A DNA stretch of 64,000 nt from Stenotrophomonas sp. 169 (GTDB lineage Bacteria; Pseudomonadota; Gammaproteobacteria; Xanthomonadales; Xanthomonadaceae): positions 3,244,501 to 3,308,500 of the forward strand of contig NZ_CP061204.1 in assembly GCF_014621775.1 (NCBI RefSeq), given 5' to 3'. Below, one piece after another: positions 27,049 through 35,324 of the stretch (position 1 is its first letter; the number at the start of each line of letters is the position of its first letter). A program made the position numbers and the translations under genes. Below the pieces are notes generated by a model, which was not told the origin of the DNA, did not search any database, and saw only the letters and a program-made list of their open reading frames with translations.

Positions 27049-27099
27049 CTAAACCTCCATCGTGACGGGCTGGAAGATCTCTTTATACATCGCCAAGGC

Positions 27100-28173
27100 C
27101 TACCAGGGAATGTCGTCGTCGAGTTCGACGCCATCGACCGACGCGGCCTCGGGACCCGCTGCGGGGGACAACATTTCCAACAACCGCTCCCCTTGCGCCA
27201 GTAGATGGTCATAGGTCATGACGGTGATACCGTTCATCCGCCGATTGAGCCCATGGAGCGCGCGTTGCCGCTCATCGCTCCAATCATGGGAGCGACCAAT
27301 AACGATCGTGGCACGCGGGTGATAGGCCACTACCTCTTTGTGGTCCTGCAGTCCTTTGTCAGCAAACTCGTAAAGCATGTCTAGGTATCGGTGGCATTGA
27401 CCCACGGCCCTGGATACATCTGCGGAGAAGTAGAAGTTCTTGTGTGCCTTGTCATAGAGAAGCACCTCCATGTCGGGCCGCTTCAGCTCAACGATATCTC
27501 GATAGCCCGCAATGACGTTAGGCAACATCAGATCGATGTTGTCCCCAGTGGTGATTGCACGCACCTCATCCCGGACCACGTAGGCATTGCCGAAGGCCCA
27601 GCAGTGCTTCTCGCACCATGACTGGTAGACCTGCTCAGCCGACTCCGCACGCCCTAGGCTGGAACGCAGCTCAGCAACTGCGGAGCGCATCTCACTGAGA
27701 CGAATAGATCCCCGGAGCGCGGTGGTCAGCTCATGAGTGAGCTCTGTGTTGGCCAGGTGCTGGACCAAATCCGAGTGAGAGAGGACTTTGGTGAGCGCTC
27801 CGACGAGGGACTGGGGGTCATGCCCGGTCAGATCCGCTGCGCCGTTTGCGACCTTGATTAGGATGAACTCACCGGCTTCCGATTGCTGCGTCAACGGAAG
27901 ATGGGTCTGAAGGTATTTAAAGAGCTTCAGCGTTGAGATTTCAGTCAGGCTGATAGTCTTCGGCTTGTCTTCCTCCCAAGGCGAAGCTTTCGTCTTCTTG
28001 AACCCCTCCAGCTTGATGGAGAAGCCGGTGTGGTCACTGTGCGGAATCAGCCAGCCGACGACATGAAGCTTTGTCCTGGACGTTTCGTTGAGCACGACGA
28101 CGGGGACGTAGTCCAACTTGCCACTGCTGGCCGTCTTCCTTACAACCTTGGTCAGTTCCGTTGTATCGCTCAT
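27100..28173 (-). CDS. sduA: Shedu anti-phage nuclease (DUF4263)
   Basis: 357 aa from the ATG at 28173; an ATG at 28206, 2 nt after the preceding stop, would add 11 residues. The C-terminal ~190 residues are a DUF4263 nuclease domain: SWCEKHCWAFGNAYVV, TGDNIDLMLPNV, DIVELKRPDMEVLLYD (D...ExK catalytic core), SRAVGQCHRYLDML, HPRATIVIGR and MTYDHLLAQGERLLEML. Shedu acts as a single-gene defence in which a sensor N-terminus controls the nuclease. The N-terminal 150 residues here are not recognised. Regulated context: operon of about eight genes. Confidence 0.88.
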   Translation of the reverse strand: MSDTTELTKVVRKTASSGKLDYVPVVVLNETSRTKLHVVGWLIPHSDHTGFSIKLEGFKKTKASPWEEDKPKTISLTEISTLKLFKYLQTHLPLTQQSEAGEFILIKVANGAADLTGHDPQSLVGALTKVLSHSDLVQHLANTELTHELTTALRGSIRLSEMRSAVAELRSSLGRAESAEQVYQSWCEKHCWAFGNAYVVRDEVRAITTGDNIDLMLPNVIAGYRDIVELKRPDMEVLLYDKAHKNFYFSADVSRAVGQCHRYLDMLYEFADKGLQDHKEVVAYHPRATIVIGRSHDWSDERQRALHGLNRRMNGITVMTYDHLLAQGERLLEMLSPAAGPEAASVDGVELDDDIPW

Positions 28174-28208
28174 TGAACTACTCTTCTCCCACTGCGCAAC
28201 GCGCATTG

Positions 28209-28943
28209 TTAGTTCTGTTTGGCAATCGCTATCAGATGACGCAGGGCGGCACTCCGGTCCTGCCATGTGTCCACATGCCAAGATGGGTGATAGACCCACG
28301 TCATCAGGGCTGACCCACCCTCGTAGTCCAGCGACCAGACCTCTCGGGATTCAATATAACGCCGCTTGCCCTCCCCTCGATTGACATGTCGGGCGTTGAA
28401 GGGCTCCAACCCCGGCTGGGGCTTGCCATGACTGAAGAGTCGCCAAGCCGTCCGGCCCAGAACCAGCACGACGTTAGGCTTCAGCACCGGCAGGATTTCC
28501 TGCCACAGAACATCACCACCGTCACGCAGCGCCTGATTCCGCGGCCGATGACTTGCCTGCGAACCTGCGAACGCCTGGGAGAGGTTCAAGAATGCCACGC
28601 GCCTCCAGGCTTCGGCGGCTTCCTGGCGCTGGAAGTCCTGCCGTCCATTGAGGAGCAAGTCTAGTGCCTTGAAGAAGGGACCGTCGCCCGCTTTTCGGAC
28701 CTCCGTCGCCATCTCACGGAAGGTATCTTGCGTGAAGGGCCTGGTCACTTCGAGCGCATCGCTGAGCCCCTCATTTCGGTAGTGTGACTCCCCCAGCAGC
28801 AGGACACGCACCCCGTCCATGCCCTCCCAGTAGAGGTCACCCCAATAGGGGATGAAGCGGACTGCATCAGGCCATTGGTAGCCGTCGAGGTTCGCCCCAG
28901 CTGAGCTGTTCGGCCTATGCACTCCTGGACTATCCCCTGTCAT
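28209..28943 (-). CDS. Uracil-DNA-glycosylase-fold-like protein
   Basis: 244 aa; the ATG at 28943 has AGGA 6 nt upstream. RVLLLGESHYRNEG resembles motif 1 of the UDG superfamily, LKPNVVLVLGRTAWRLF the central strand, and TWVYHPSWHVDTW the HPS motif 2. The classical catalytic Asp/Asn is not clear, so it may bind rather than process DNA. First gene of the Shedu operon, directly upstream of sduA. Excision activity is inference. Confidence 0.65.
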   Translation of the reverse strand: MTGDSPGVHRPNSSAGANLDGYQWPDAVRFIPYWGDLYWEGMDGVRVLLLGESHYRNEGLSDALEVTRPFTQDTFREMATEVRKAGDGPFFKALDLLLNGRQDFQRQEAAEAWRRVAFLNLSQAFAGSQASHRPRNQALRDGGDVLWQEILPVLKPNVVLVLGRTAWRLFSHGKPQPGLEPFNARHVNRGEGKRRYIESREVWSLDYEGGSALMTWVYHPSWHVDTWQDRSAALRHLIAIAKQN

Positions 28944-29004
28944 CGTCATTCCTCGAACAAGACACTTCGGAGAGACCGGCGCCGGATGGCGCCGGCCAAT
29001 GAAA

Positions 29005-29151
29005 CTACTTCTTGGTCTTCTTGCCCTTGTCCGGCGCCTGGCTCAGGGCAGAGCCCGCCGCAGTCTTGGACTTGCTGCCAGTTCGATCATCACGCAAAAC
29101 GCTACTTGCGGCCTTAGCTGCCTTCGGGCCCGTCTGCTCGTTCTTCGCCAT
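29005..29151 (-). CDS. Small Lys/Ala/Ser-rich protein
   Basis: 48 aa (MAKNEQTGPKAAKAASSVLR... KTAAGSALSQ ... GKKTKK), with GAGGAGAG upstream of the ATG at 29151. Small proteins with an AAKAAS...SKTAAGSALSQ pattern are widespread on genomic islands; function unknown. The longer frame to 29208 is rejected. Confidence 0.65.
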   Translation of the reverse strand: MAKNEQTGPKAAKAASSVLRDDRTGSKSKTAAGSALSQAPDKGKKTKK

Positions 29152-29504
29152 GCGGTCTCTCCTCACCACCATGTGGTGGCAAGCCGAGCATAAGAAAAAC
29201 TTACACATAAACTAACAACCCCTCCACCTCATTTATCTAGAGTTCAGGTTATAAAGTGGGTTTAGTTAGCCTATATCAGTTAAACAGTACCAAAATGACT
29301 CCGGAGGTTTCACCCCCTTCCCCTCTCAAGTCATTGATATAACAAGAATCACCTTTAAAGAGGACGCCGGTACAAACTTGGCGCTTCATTTAATCCGCCA
29401 TTGGCGGTGGCAACGCTTACGGTGTTCAAGTCGCAGGCGATTTTGTATTGACCATTTTTTGAGCTGTCTTATTGGTACTTCCATCATTCGATGGAAGCCA
29501 AGCA
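29152..29504. other. AT-rich intergenic region upstream of second integrase
   Basis: No convincing gene. It contains the palindrome ccgcc-att-ggcgg (near 29396), related in inverse orientation to the terminator stem at 23681, and AT-rich tracts that may hold promoters for int2 and the divergent small gene. An internal attachment site would be expected here if the second integrase once headed its own element; no good copy of the 19-bp att was found. Confidence 0.5.
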
Positions 29505-30896
29505 ATGCAAACCCCCGCTCTAGAACACCTCCACCAATACCTGCTCCACCCGATGGGCACTCTCCAGCTGAGGGGCGTCCAGATGGGGAACCTTCGTATC
29601 GAAGAGTTGAACATCACTGGGCGAGAAGCCGCCATCCACGCCCAGGAGATGCTGGACCGGGCAGACGACCGCCAGCGCCGCAGCCGTAGAGCCAATGGAT
29701 GCACCCAGTATCCAGCCCCACTCCCCATCGCCTCGGCGCCTCGCCTCCTTTCGGTGGAAATCGCCGATTACGTCAGGTCTCGCGATGACCGCGGCCTAGC
29801 GAAGGACACGACCGGCTCGACCTTCCGCACACTCAACCTACTCAAGATGGCCTGCGGCGACATTCCGGTTTCTCGAATCGACCATGCCCACATCTATCGA
29901 CTGTGGGACTTGCTCCGCTGGGCTCCGCCGTTGCTTCTTTCGGACCCCAAGTATCGCGACTACACATATGAAGAAGCGGTCGCGCTGGGCAAAGAGCTTG
30001 CCGTGCAACCACTGGCACCCAAGACGCTTGAGAAGCACCGTCGCTTCCTCTCCACCTTCTTCAAGGGCCTGGTCGAGGCCAACGCGATCCCCGCCTCCCC
30101 CATGGCAGCCTTCAAGAAGTTCAAGGACGACCTGGCCGAGGACGCGGATAAGGCAGAGCGCTTGTTCGATGAAGCTGACCTCCAACGCATTTTTGCTCCG
30201 GAGACCTTCGTTCCTTGGGCAAAGAGCCATCCGCATCGTTGGTGGATGCCAATGATTGGTCTTTACACCGGGGCTCGCATCAACGAAGTCGCTCAGCTCA
30301 AGCTAGCTGACATTGTGCAGATTGATGGCACTTGGTGGATACGCATTCGCGTGACAATCGATCCAGACCTCGCGAATAAGAGTCGAGGCCGGAGTCGTCA
30401 ACGCCTAAAAGGCAAATCGGCCATCCGGGACGTGCCCATCGCACAGCAGCTGATTGATGCAGGCTTCCTGGACTTCGTTGAAGACATTAGGCAGTGCGGG
30501 CATCCGCGCCTCTTCCCGCACCTCTCGGCGGGCGTGAACCGCGCGACGGGCGACTCGAATGCTCGATACAGCCAGGCCGCACTCAACCAGTTCAGCACCT
30601 ACATGAAACGCTTAGGCTTCAAGAAAGGCGTCGGTTTCCATGCGTTCCGCCACACGATCGCCACAGAGCTTCATCACCAGGACATCCCGGAAGAAGTCAT
30701 TGCGCTGATTACGGGGCACTCTCCCAACAAACGCGTCGCTGTCTTGCACGAGGCCTATTTCCACAAGAAGCCAGCCTTGGCGCAGAAGAAAAAGCTCCGG
30801 ACGATCAAGCGCTACAAGCCCAGTGTTGAGTTGCCTAAGTATCAGCGAGGTCAGTTCGCAGATCAGCTGTCAGATCCAGCCAAGTTCTATCCCTGA
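29505..30896 (+). CDS. Second tyrosine integrase
   Basis: 463 aa from the ATG at 29505 (GGAAG upstream). The catalytic domain is complete: Arg in GLYTGARINEVAQLKLAD, His-x-x-Arg in GFHAFRHTIATEL, His in ITGHSPNKRVA, Tyr in HEAYFHK. The N-terminal 90 residues differ from the usual integrase start and from int at 18963. Same orientation as the first integrase but 10 kb inside the element. It may be a relic of an older element, a nested insertion, or a recombinase acting on a different site. Confidence 0.92.
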   Translation: MQTPALEHLHQYLLHPMGTLQLRGVQMGNLRIEELNITGREAAIHAQEMLDRADDRQRRSRRANGCTQYPAPLPIASAPRLLSVEIADYVRSRDDRGLAKDTTGSTFRTLNLLKMACGDIPVSRIDHAHIYRLWDLLRWAPPLLLSDPKYRDYTYEEAVALGKELAVQPLAPKTLEKHRRFLSTFFKGLVEANAIPASPMAAFKKFKDDLAEDADKAERLFDEADLQRIFAPETFVPWAKSHPHRWWMPMIGLYTGARINEVAQLKLADIVQIDGTWWIRIRVTIDPDLANKSRGRSRQRLKGKSAIRDVPIAQQLIDAGFLDFVEDIRQCGHPRLFPHLSAGVNRATGDSNARYSQAALNQFSTYMKRLGFKKGVGFHAFRHTIATELHHQDIPEEVIALITGHSPNKRVAVLHEAYFHKKPALAQKKKLRTIKRYKPSVELPKYQRGQFADQLSDPAKFYP

Positions 30897-30965
30897 TACT
30901 CCTCGCGCGCCTGCCCCGCCACTGGACTCAGTTGCCAGTGGTGGGTGACGAAGGTCTGGCAGCTC

Positions 30966-31499
30966 TTATTTCGCAATCTTCTTTACCGCAACCCTTGTGG
31001 CCTTCTTTGCGGCCTTCTTGGTCGAAGCGCGCTTGGCAGGCTTCTTTACGACCTTCTTGGCAGCTTTGGTCGTCTTTTTCGCCGGCTTGGCAGTGGACGT
31101 CCCCGCACCCTCTGCCGCTGGGAATTTGGCATCAGGGTGAGCCTTAGCCCAGGCCCGGCCTTCGCCAGATTTCGCCCAGGCAGTGAAGACCTTGGGTGAC
31201 AGACCGCGCCCCGTCCAGGTCTCACCGGTCGGCAGCCGGTATTTCGGAGCGACCGATCCGAGCTTGCGTCCCTTCATTGAGCCCCGGAGTGTAGCGGTAG
31301 CGCGCCCGGATTGAACCTCAACAGTTTCGCCGGCGATCTTAGCCACCTGCCGGCGCTGGGCCGGGCTAAGCACCTTTGCATAACGCTGGAGCACGGCCAA
31401 TGCCTTTGGCACCTCGCCATCTCGTTTCTCGACCAGTTTCTTCTGGGCTTCGAGCTGCTTGATTTCTGCGTTGAGCGATTTCAGGGTCGTGAGGGCCAA
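30966..31499 (-). CDS. H-NS-family DNA-binding protein with histone-H1-like tail
   Basis: 177 aa, TTG start with GGAG about 8 nt upstream. An N-terminal coiled-coil (LKSLNAEIKQLEAQKKLVEK) for oligomerisation, then the H-NS C-terminal DNA-binding pattern YRLPTGETWTGRGLSPKVF, and finally a Lys/Ala-rich tail (TTKAAKKVVKKPAKRASTKK...) like eukaryotic linker histone. Element-borne H-NS homologues often silence the element's AT-rich genes; that role is inferred. Confidence 0.88.
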   Translation of the reverse strand: MALTTLKSLNAEIKQLEAQKKLVEKRDGEVPKALAVLQRYAKVLSPAQRRQVAKIAGETVEVQSGRATATLRGSMKGRKLGSVAPKYRLPTGETWTGRGLSPKVFTAWAKSGEGRAWAKAHPDAKFPAAEGAGTSTAKPAKKTTKAAKKVVKKPAKRASTKKAAKKATRVAVKKIAK

Positions 31500-31630
31500 A
31501 AGGGCTACTCCATCAATAAGGCCAGGATTGATTTATAGCCCATCCAGGCGACCTTCCGCCATCAAGGACCTCTGACGGCGGAGGATCCTGATACGTGAAA
31601 CCGACAACCGCCAAAGCCGCTGAACCGACG

Positions 31631-32590
31631 TTATGCGGACAGCTCCCGTCGGAGCGAAGCTCCAACATGGTAGATCGTTTGTCTTTCTTGAAGACCTTTA
31701 GTCAGCTTGATCCCGCCTTCGTGTTCAAGCAAAGAGAGGATGTGGTTTGTTAGGTAGACCGGCAATCCCAAGTGTTCTGAAAGAGCAATATTTGAGGTCA
31801 ACTCTGAGTTGACGATGCCTCGCACAACATTGCACCTCATCTCCGAATACCCTGGAATGGCTTCGCGTGCGTAAAGCTCAAATCCAGACTCGGTGATCCG
31901 AAACGGTCTAATGCCAGGATCAATCCCTTTGAGGCTCTCAATCGCGCCGTCATCCTCGAGGATCTCTAGGCAATCACGGAGCTCTTGAACTGGAAGCTTG
32001 GGAGAGCCGTTGAGATCAAAAGCCTCCACGGGATAGACATATTGATCTTCATCCTCCAGGGCCTTTTCGCAAGCGACGTGGATCACCAGGCTGTCTGACG
32101 CGCTTCGGCCTGCCATTCGGACAGGAGAAGGATGCGCATAGGCGGGCAGCGCCCCCAGAGGAGGCTTGGAACTCAGGTTGAAGATGGCTGAAAGAACGCG
32201 ATCGAAGGACGCATTGTAGTTTTCTGGCCTATCGAACTTCTCATACAGCGTTGCCGTCAATACGCCAGGAATTTGGCAATCGTCGATTACGACCGGGATC
32301 AACTTCATCCCATTGGAAATTCTTTTCACAGCAGCAACGTCGAGCTCTTCTCGAACCCACGGCTTTGTGACGCTCGTCGTGGAAAGAACGATGATGAAGG
32401 CGTCTGGCGCTTTAAGGCCCTCCTCAAAAATCTTATGGATGAGCTTGTCGCCGGGAAGCATTTCCCACTTATCAACCCATGCGTCGACGCCGTGCGCGCG
32501 AAGCTTTGTTGCAAACTCGAGAACAAAACTGTCCTTGTCCTCGCTTGCATGACTGACGAAGACCTTCGGATTATTAGCAACTAAATCCAT
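31631..32590 (-). CDS. TIR-domain protein
   Basis: 319 aa from the ATG at 32590 (AAGGA upstream); a TTG at 32635 overlapping the XRE stop is an alternative. Residues 1-140 are a TIR domain: KVFVSHASEDKDSFVLEFA, VDAWVDKWEMLPGDKL, AFIIVLSTTSVTKPWVREEL, with a Glu in the position used by NAD-cleaving TIRs. The C-terminal 180 residues look like a winged-helix region (LRDCLEILEDDGAIESL; LSLLEHEGGIKL). Bacterial TIR proteins commonly deplete NAD during infection; activity here is inferred. Confidence 0.85.
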   Translation of the reverse strand: MDLVANNPKVFVSHASEDKDSFVLEFATKLRAHGVDAWVDKWEMLPGDKLIHKIFEEGLKAPDAFIIVLSTTSVTKPWVREELDVAAVKRISNGMKLIPVVIDDCQIPGVLTATLYEKFDRPENYNASFDRVLSAIFNLSSKPPLGALPAYAHPSPVRMAGRSASDSLVIHVACEKALEDEDQYVYPVEAFDLNGSPKLPVQELRDCLEILEDDGAIESLKGIDPGIRPFRITESGFELYAREAIPGYSEMRCNVVRGIVNSELTSNIALSEHLGLPVYLTNHILSLLEHEGGIKLTKGLQERQTIYHVGASLRRELSA

Positions 32591-32631
32591 CTCACTTTCC
32601 TTGTCAAAAATGGTTAGACCACCACTATCGC

Positions 32632-32961
32632 TCAATCAGCGGATTTGCTGCTGAGAAGCTGCTTGTACAACTCCCTGCGCTCGGCCTGAGTCATCTTCTT
32701 CAACGCCAAGATGAAGGCGGCCGTCGCATCGTCCTCGGCTACCAGATAAGCCATCGGAACGCCTAAAACGTCGGCGAGTTTTCCCAGTCCATCCAAGTCG
32801 ATACCACTGACTTCCGTCTCATATCTGTTCACGCGGCTGCTGGCCAGCTTCTTATCAAGCCCCATCAAGACCCCCAAGGCTCGCTGACTGGCAATGCCAC
32901 GGAGTTCCCTGGCCTGCTTGAGACGGGCAGCGAATAAAGAGCGGGGGGAGGGCTTGGGCAA
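32632..32961 (-). CDS. XRE-family helix-turn-helix regulator
   Basis: 109 aa, apparent TTG start. Residues 10-70 form a Cro/CI-type HTH (LKQARELRGIASQRALGVLM; SRVNRYETEVSGIDLDGLGK) followed by VLGVPMAYLVAEDD, typical of XRE repressors. Its stop overlaps or abuts the TIR gene, so it probably controls the pair. Confidence 0.88.
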   Translation of the reverse strand: MPKPSPRSLFAARLKQARELRGIASQRALGVLMGLDKKLASSRVNRYETEVSGIDLDGLGKLADVLGVPMAYLVAEDDATAAFILALKKMTQAERRELYKQLLSSKSAD

Positions 32962-33067
32962 GTGAACGGAAGTTGAAAACTTGGGTGGACAGCATGACGT
33001 GGTCCCTCAATGCATGGCAGACTCTTCATGAAATGTAGCACCCTACCGACCAACCACAGGGGTTTTC

Positions 33068-33844
33068 ATGAAGAAGAGCGAGACAAGGATGGCCGCCGGC
33101 CTGGCTGCCGCGCTGCTGCTGACCGCCTATAGCGCAGCCGCACAAAGCCAACCTGAGCAGGAAGAGATACCCAACAAGCCTGGCTTCTTTCGCCAGTTGG
33201 GAACCAGCCTCAGGAATGCCGGCCAAGAAATGGTGGGGGGCAAGCAGGTCGAAGGCCGCGCCAAATCGGCTGCCGGCGGCGGGGCCATCTACGCCCCAGT
33301 CAGCGGCGCGGGGAAGATCCAGGGCCTCTTCAAATCCGACAATCATCAGTTGGCCCAGCAGGGCAAGCTCGACTGGCCCCGTGTTGCACTCACCTACACC
33401 GAGTGGGGTGCCTCCCTGCCCTGCTGGTCCGTCGAAGCACGGATCTGGACGAGCCCCTCCGCGTCGACCACCGAGACCTTCCGGACTTGCGCCAATGCCG
33501 CCATGACCGAGACCGACGACCTGGGCGATGTGGCGGAGCTCAACACGTCGGCCCTTTGGAAGGGACGGGACGCTCTTATGGGCGTTCAAGTGCCTGCCGG
33601 CAAGCCCAACACCGGGGCCAACCGGTCCACGGGCCCCAACTCGCCCGCGCAGCCGTTCGTCATCAACGTGTCCCGCCCTGGCGTATCCGACCGGGCCGTC
33701 GATGTGGCCCTCCGGGTCGCCTGGGTCTCTGGGTTCATTCAGACCGCCGACCTGCACCCCGGGGCCTCGGGGCTGCTGACCCCGTTCAAGGATTCAAGGA
33801 TGTGGATCGCCGGGTTCAAGCCCGAAGGCAACCGCGACCGCTAA
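33068..33844 (+). CDS. Exported protein of unknown function
   Basis: 258 aa. A signal peptide (MKKSETRMAAGLAAALLLTA, cleavage near AAAQ) indicates export. The mature part has GASLPCWSVEARIW and TFRTCANAAM, perhaps one disulfide, and a Pro/Gly-rich segment. No domain recognised. First of three plus-strand genes for exported or membrane proteins; the next starts 66 bp later. Confidence 0.75.
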   Translation: MKKSETRMAAGLAAALLLTAYSAAAQSQPEQEEIPNKPGFFRQLGTSLRNAGQEMVGGKQVEGRAKSAAGGGAIYAPVSGAGKIQGLFKSDNHQLAQQGKLDWPRVALTYTEWGASLPCWSVEARIWTSPSASTTETFRTCANAAMTETDDLGDVAELNTSALWKGRDALMGVQVPAGKPNTGANRSTGPNSPAQPFVINVSRPGVSDRAVDVALRVAWVSGFIQTADLHPGASGLLTPFKDSRMWIAGFKPEGNRDR

Positions 33845-33909
33845 GCAGATACCTCGTCGCAATAACTTTGGGGGGCCCTTCGCCGCCCCGCCCATCTCAA
33901 GGAATGACC

Positions 33910-34224
33910 ATGAAAGCAACGAAGTTCATCTTGGCCGGCTTGGCCGTTGCCCTCACCCTGACCGCCTGCGGTGGTCCGCCTTCCAGCAGCGATGCCGAGA
34001 AGGCCTTGGCAGCCCTGCTTACCCAGAGTGGCGCAGGTCAGATCACCGGAATCCAAGAGTTCCAGCTGTCCGGCTGCGTTGAAGCCCAGGACATGGAAGG
34101 CTACCGGTGCGACGCCACCGGAAAAGTATCCATCGACATCGGCGGCCGGCAGGTGCCGATCCCTGTCAACAAAAACCTTCGGTATGTGCGTGAATCGGGG
34201 GTCTGGAAGGCCTACGCCAAATGA
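33910..34224 (+). CDS. Small lipoprotein
   Basis: 104 aa, AAGGA 6 nt upstream of the ATG. Signal peptide MKATKFILAGLAVALTLTAC with lipobox LTAC, then a compact domain with two Cys (LSGCVEAQ; GYRCDATG). Start of the next gene overlaps its stop (ATGA). Entry-exclusion or envelope function is conceivable, but unproven. Confidence 0.78.
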   Translation: MKATKFILAGLAVALTLTACGGPPSSSDAEKALAALLTQSGAGQITGIQEFQLSGCVEAQDMEGYRCDATGKVSIDIGGRQVPIPVNKNLRYVRESGVWKAYAK

Positions 34225-34562
34225 GTGCCCATCCGCCTCCCCTCCTTGGTCAAGCGCCCTCTGCACGCCGCAAGCTCATGACGCCTAGAGATCGTTTCTT
34301 CTGGTGGTATACCGGGGCCCTACTCTTCCTGGGACCTTTCGGGTTCATTGTCGGGCCGCTCATGGCCCGGCGAGGAACGCGGAAGGCGGCGCTTCGGTAT
34401 CCGATCGAGGCACGGGCAGCTCAGGCCCGAGACGTCGGGTTCTCGTGGTGGCAGTGGTGGATCATGACGCCCATGACACTTCTCGGCGCATTCTGGGTAT
34501 TTGGGCTGCTCAGTGGACTGCCCATGTTTCTATATGTCCTCTACGCTCAGTTGGCCAACTGA
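34221..34562 (+). CDS. Small inner-membrane protein
   Basis: 113 aa, ATG overlapping the lipoprotein stop. Two hydrophobic segments: WWYTGALLFLGPFGFIVGPL and MTPMTLLGAFWVFGLLSGLP. No family recognised. With the two preceding genes it forms an envelope module between the TIR pair and the McrBC operon. Confidence 0.7.
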   Translation: MSAHPPPLLGQAPSARRKLMTPRDRFFWWYTGALLFLGPFGFIVGPLMARRGTRKAALRYPIEARAAQARDVGFSWWQWWIMTPMTLLGAFWVFGLLSGLPMFLYVLYAQLAN

Positions 34563-34674
34563 CCCGCTGATTCAGTTCGGCCCAGGAGTGATGGAAATGC
34601 TCCTCGGCCGATGGCATTGCTGCTACGGAAGCTGCGTCAGCAGAAGAGGGGCCGCGACTGAAGGGTTGAACCGT

Positions 34675-35262
34675 TCAATTGTGGTCGTTCCAGCCTGCAA
34701 CAAGGTCCAAGAAACCCGCCGCCGTTGCATCCGACCTCGACTTACGAGGGGCGCTGCAAACCTGTGCAATGAACGTGGCAATTGGCCCTGGCGGCATCGT
34801 ATTTAGAGTGGTGAACACCGGCACCAGCTCTCCAGCGTTCTCTTGGACCAGAACAAGAATATCGGTGTCGCTTGGGCCAGCTTGCGGTACAGCAAGCGCG
34901 ATCGGGGACTTCCCGCTGACCTTGGTGAAGCGCCACTCAGCGCCCCGAACGTCAGTGGGGTTCTCGAAAAACGCCTCATCCGACAAAGACGGTCCAAATG
35001 TGTGTTTAAGGCTACCTTGGTAGGCATCTATCAGTTTAGGCGCGCCACCTCTGGTCCTTCGAATGAGCTTCGTAGGAAACAGGGCACTTGCGACGAGCTC
35101 AAAATCGTTAAAACCATTGTATCGGAGATCTCGAGCGCCGCCCCCCGCACTCGGATTGTTATTTGAAGTGCCTGTAAATTTCCTCCAGTCCCCGCCAGGA
35201 ACTGTCTTGAAAAGAATGCGCTGAGCCATTCCAAAGATGTTTCCACCTATCACCGCTGCCAT
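34675..35262 (-). CDS. GGGARDLR-motif protein B of the McrBC operon
   Basis: 195 aa; AGGAGGGTCTC precedes the ATG at 35262. It is a paralogue of the protein at 37726-38343: both have GD-RKF near residue 25-30, GGGARDLR (residues 40-47 here), FP after an AL/AM helix, an EWR.TKV strand, LVQ.. and P.FTT. No known domain is recognised and no nuclease motif is evident. It closes the six-gene operon, 62 bp after mcrC. A DNA-recognition role is proposed because the McrB-like protein lacks that domain. Confidence 0.75.
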   Translation of the reverse strand: MAAVIGGNIFGMAQRILFKTVPGGDWRKFTGTSNNNPSAGGGARDLRYNGFNDFELVASALFPTKLIRRTRGGAPKLIDAYQGSLKHTFGPSLSDEAFFENPTDVRGAEWRFTKVSGKSPIALAVPQAGPSDTDILVLVQENAGELVPVFTTLNTMPPGPIATFIAQVCSAPRKSRSDATAAGFLDLVAGWNDHN

Positions 35263-35324
35263 GAGACCCTCCTATTGGTCCGCGTTGAACGTCCTATAGG
35301 ACATCCATAGCTCACAAGCGACAG

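Noticed and set aside
29305..29330. Possible internal att copy (cacccccttcccctctcaag)
   Set aside because: Only a pyrimidine-rich resemblance to the 19-bp att; no match to ccgccaga.
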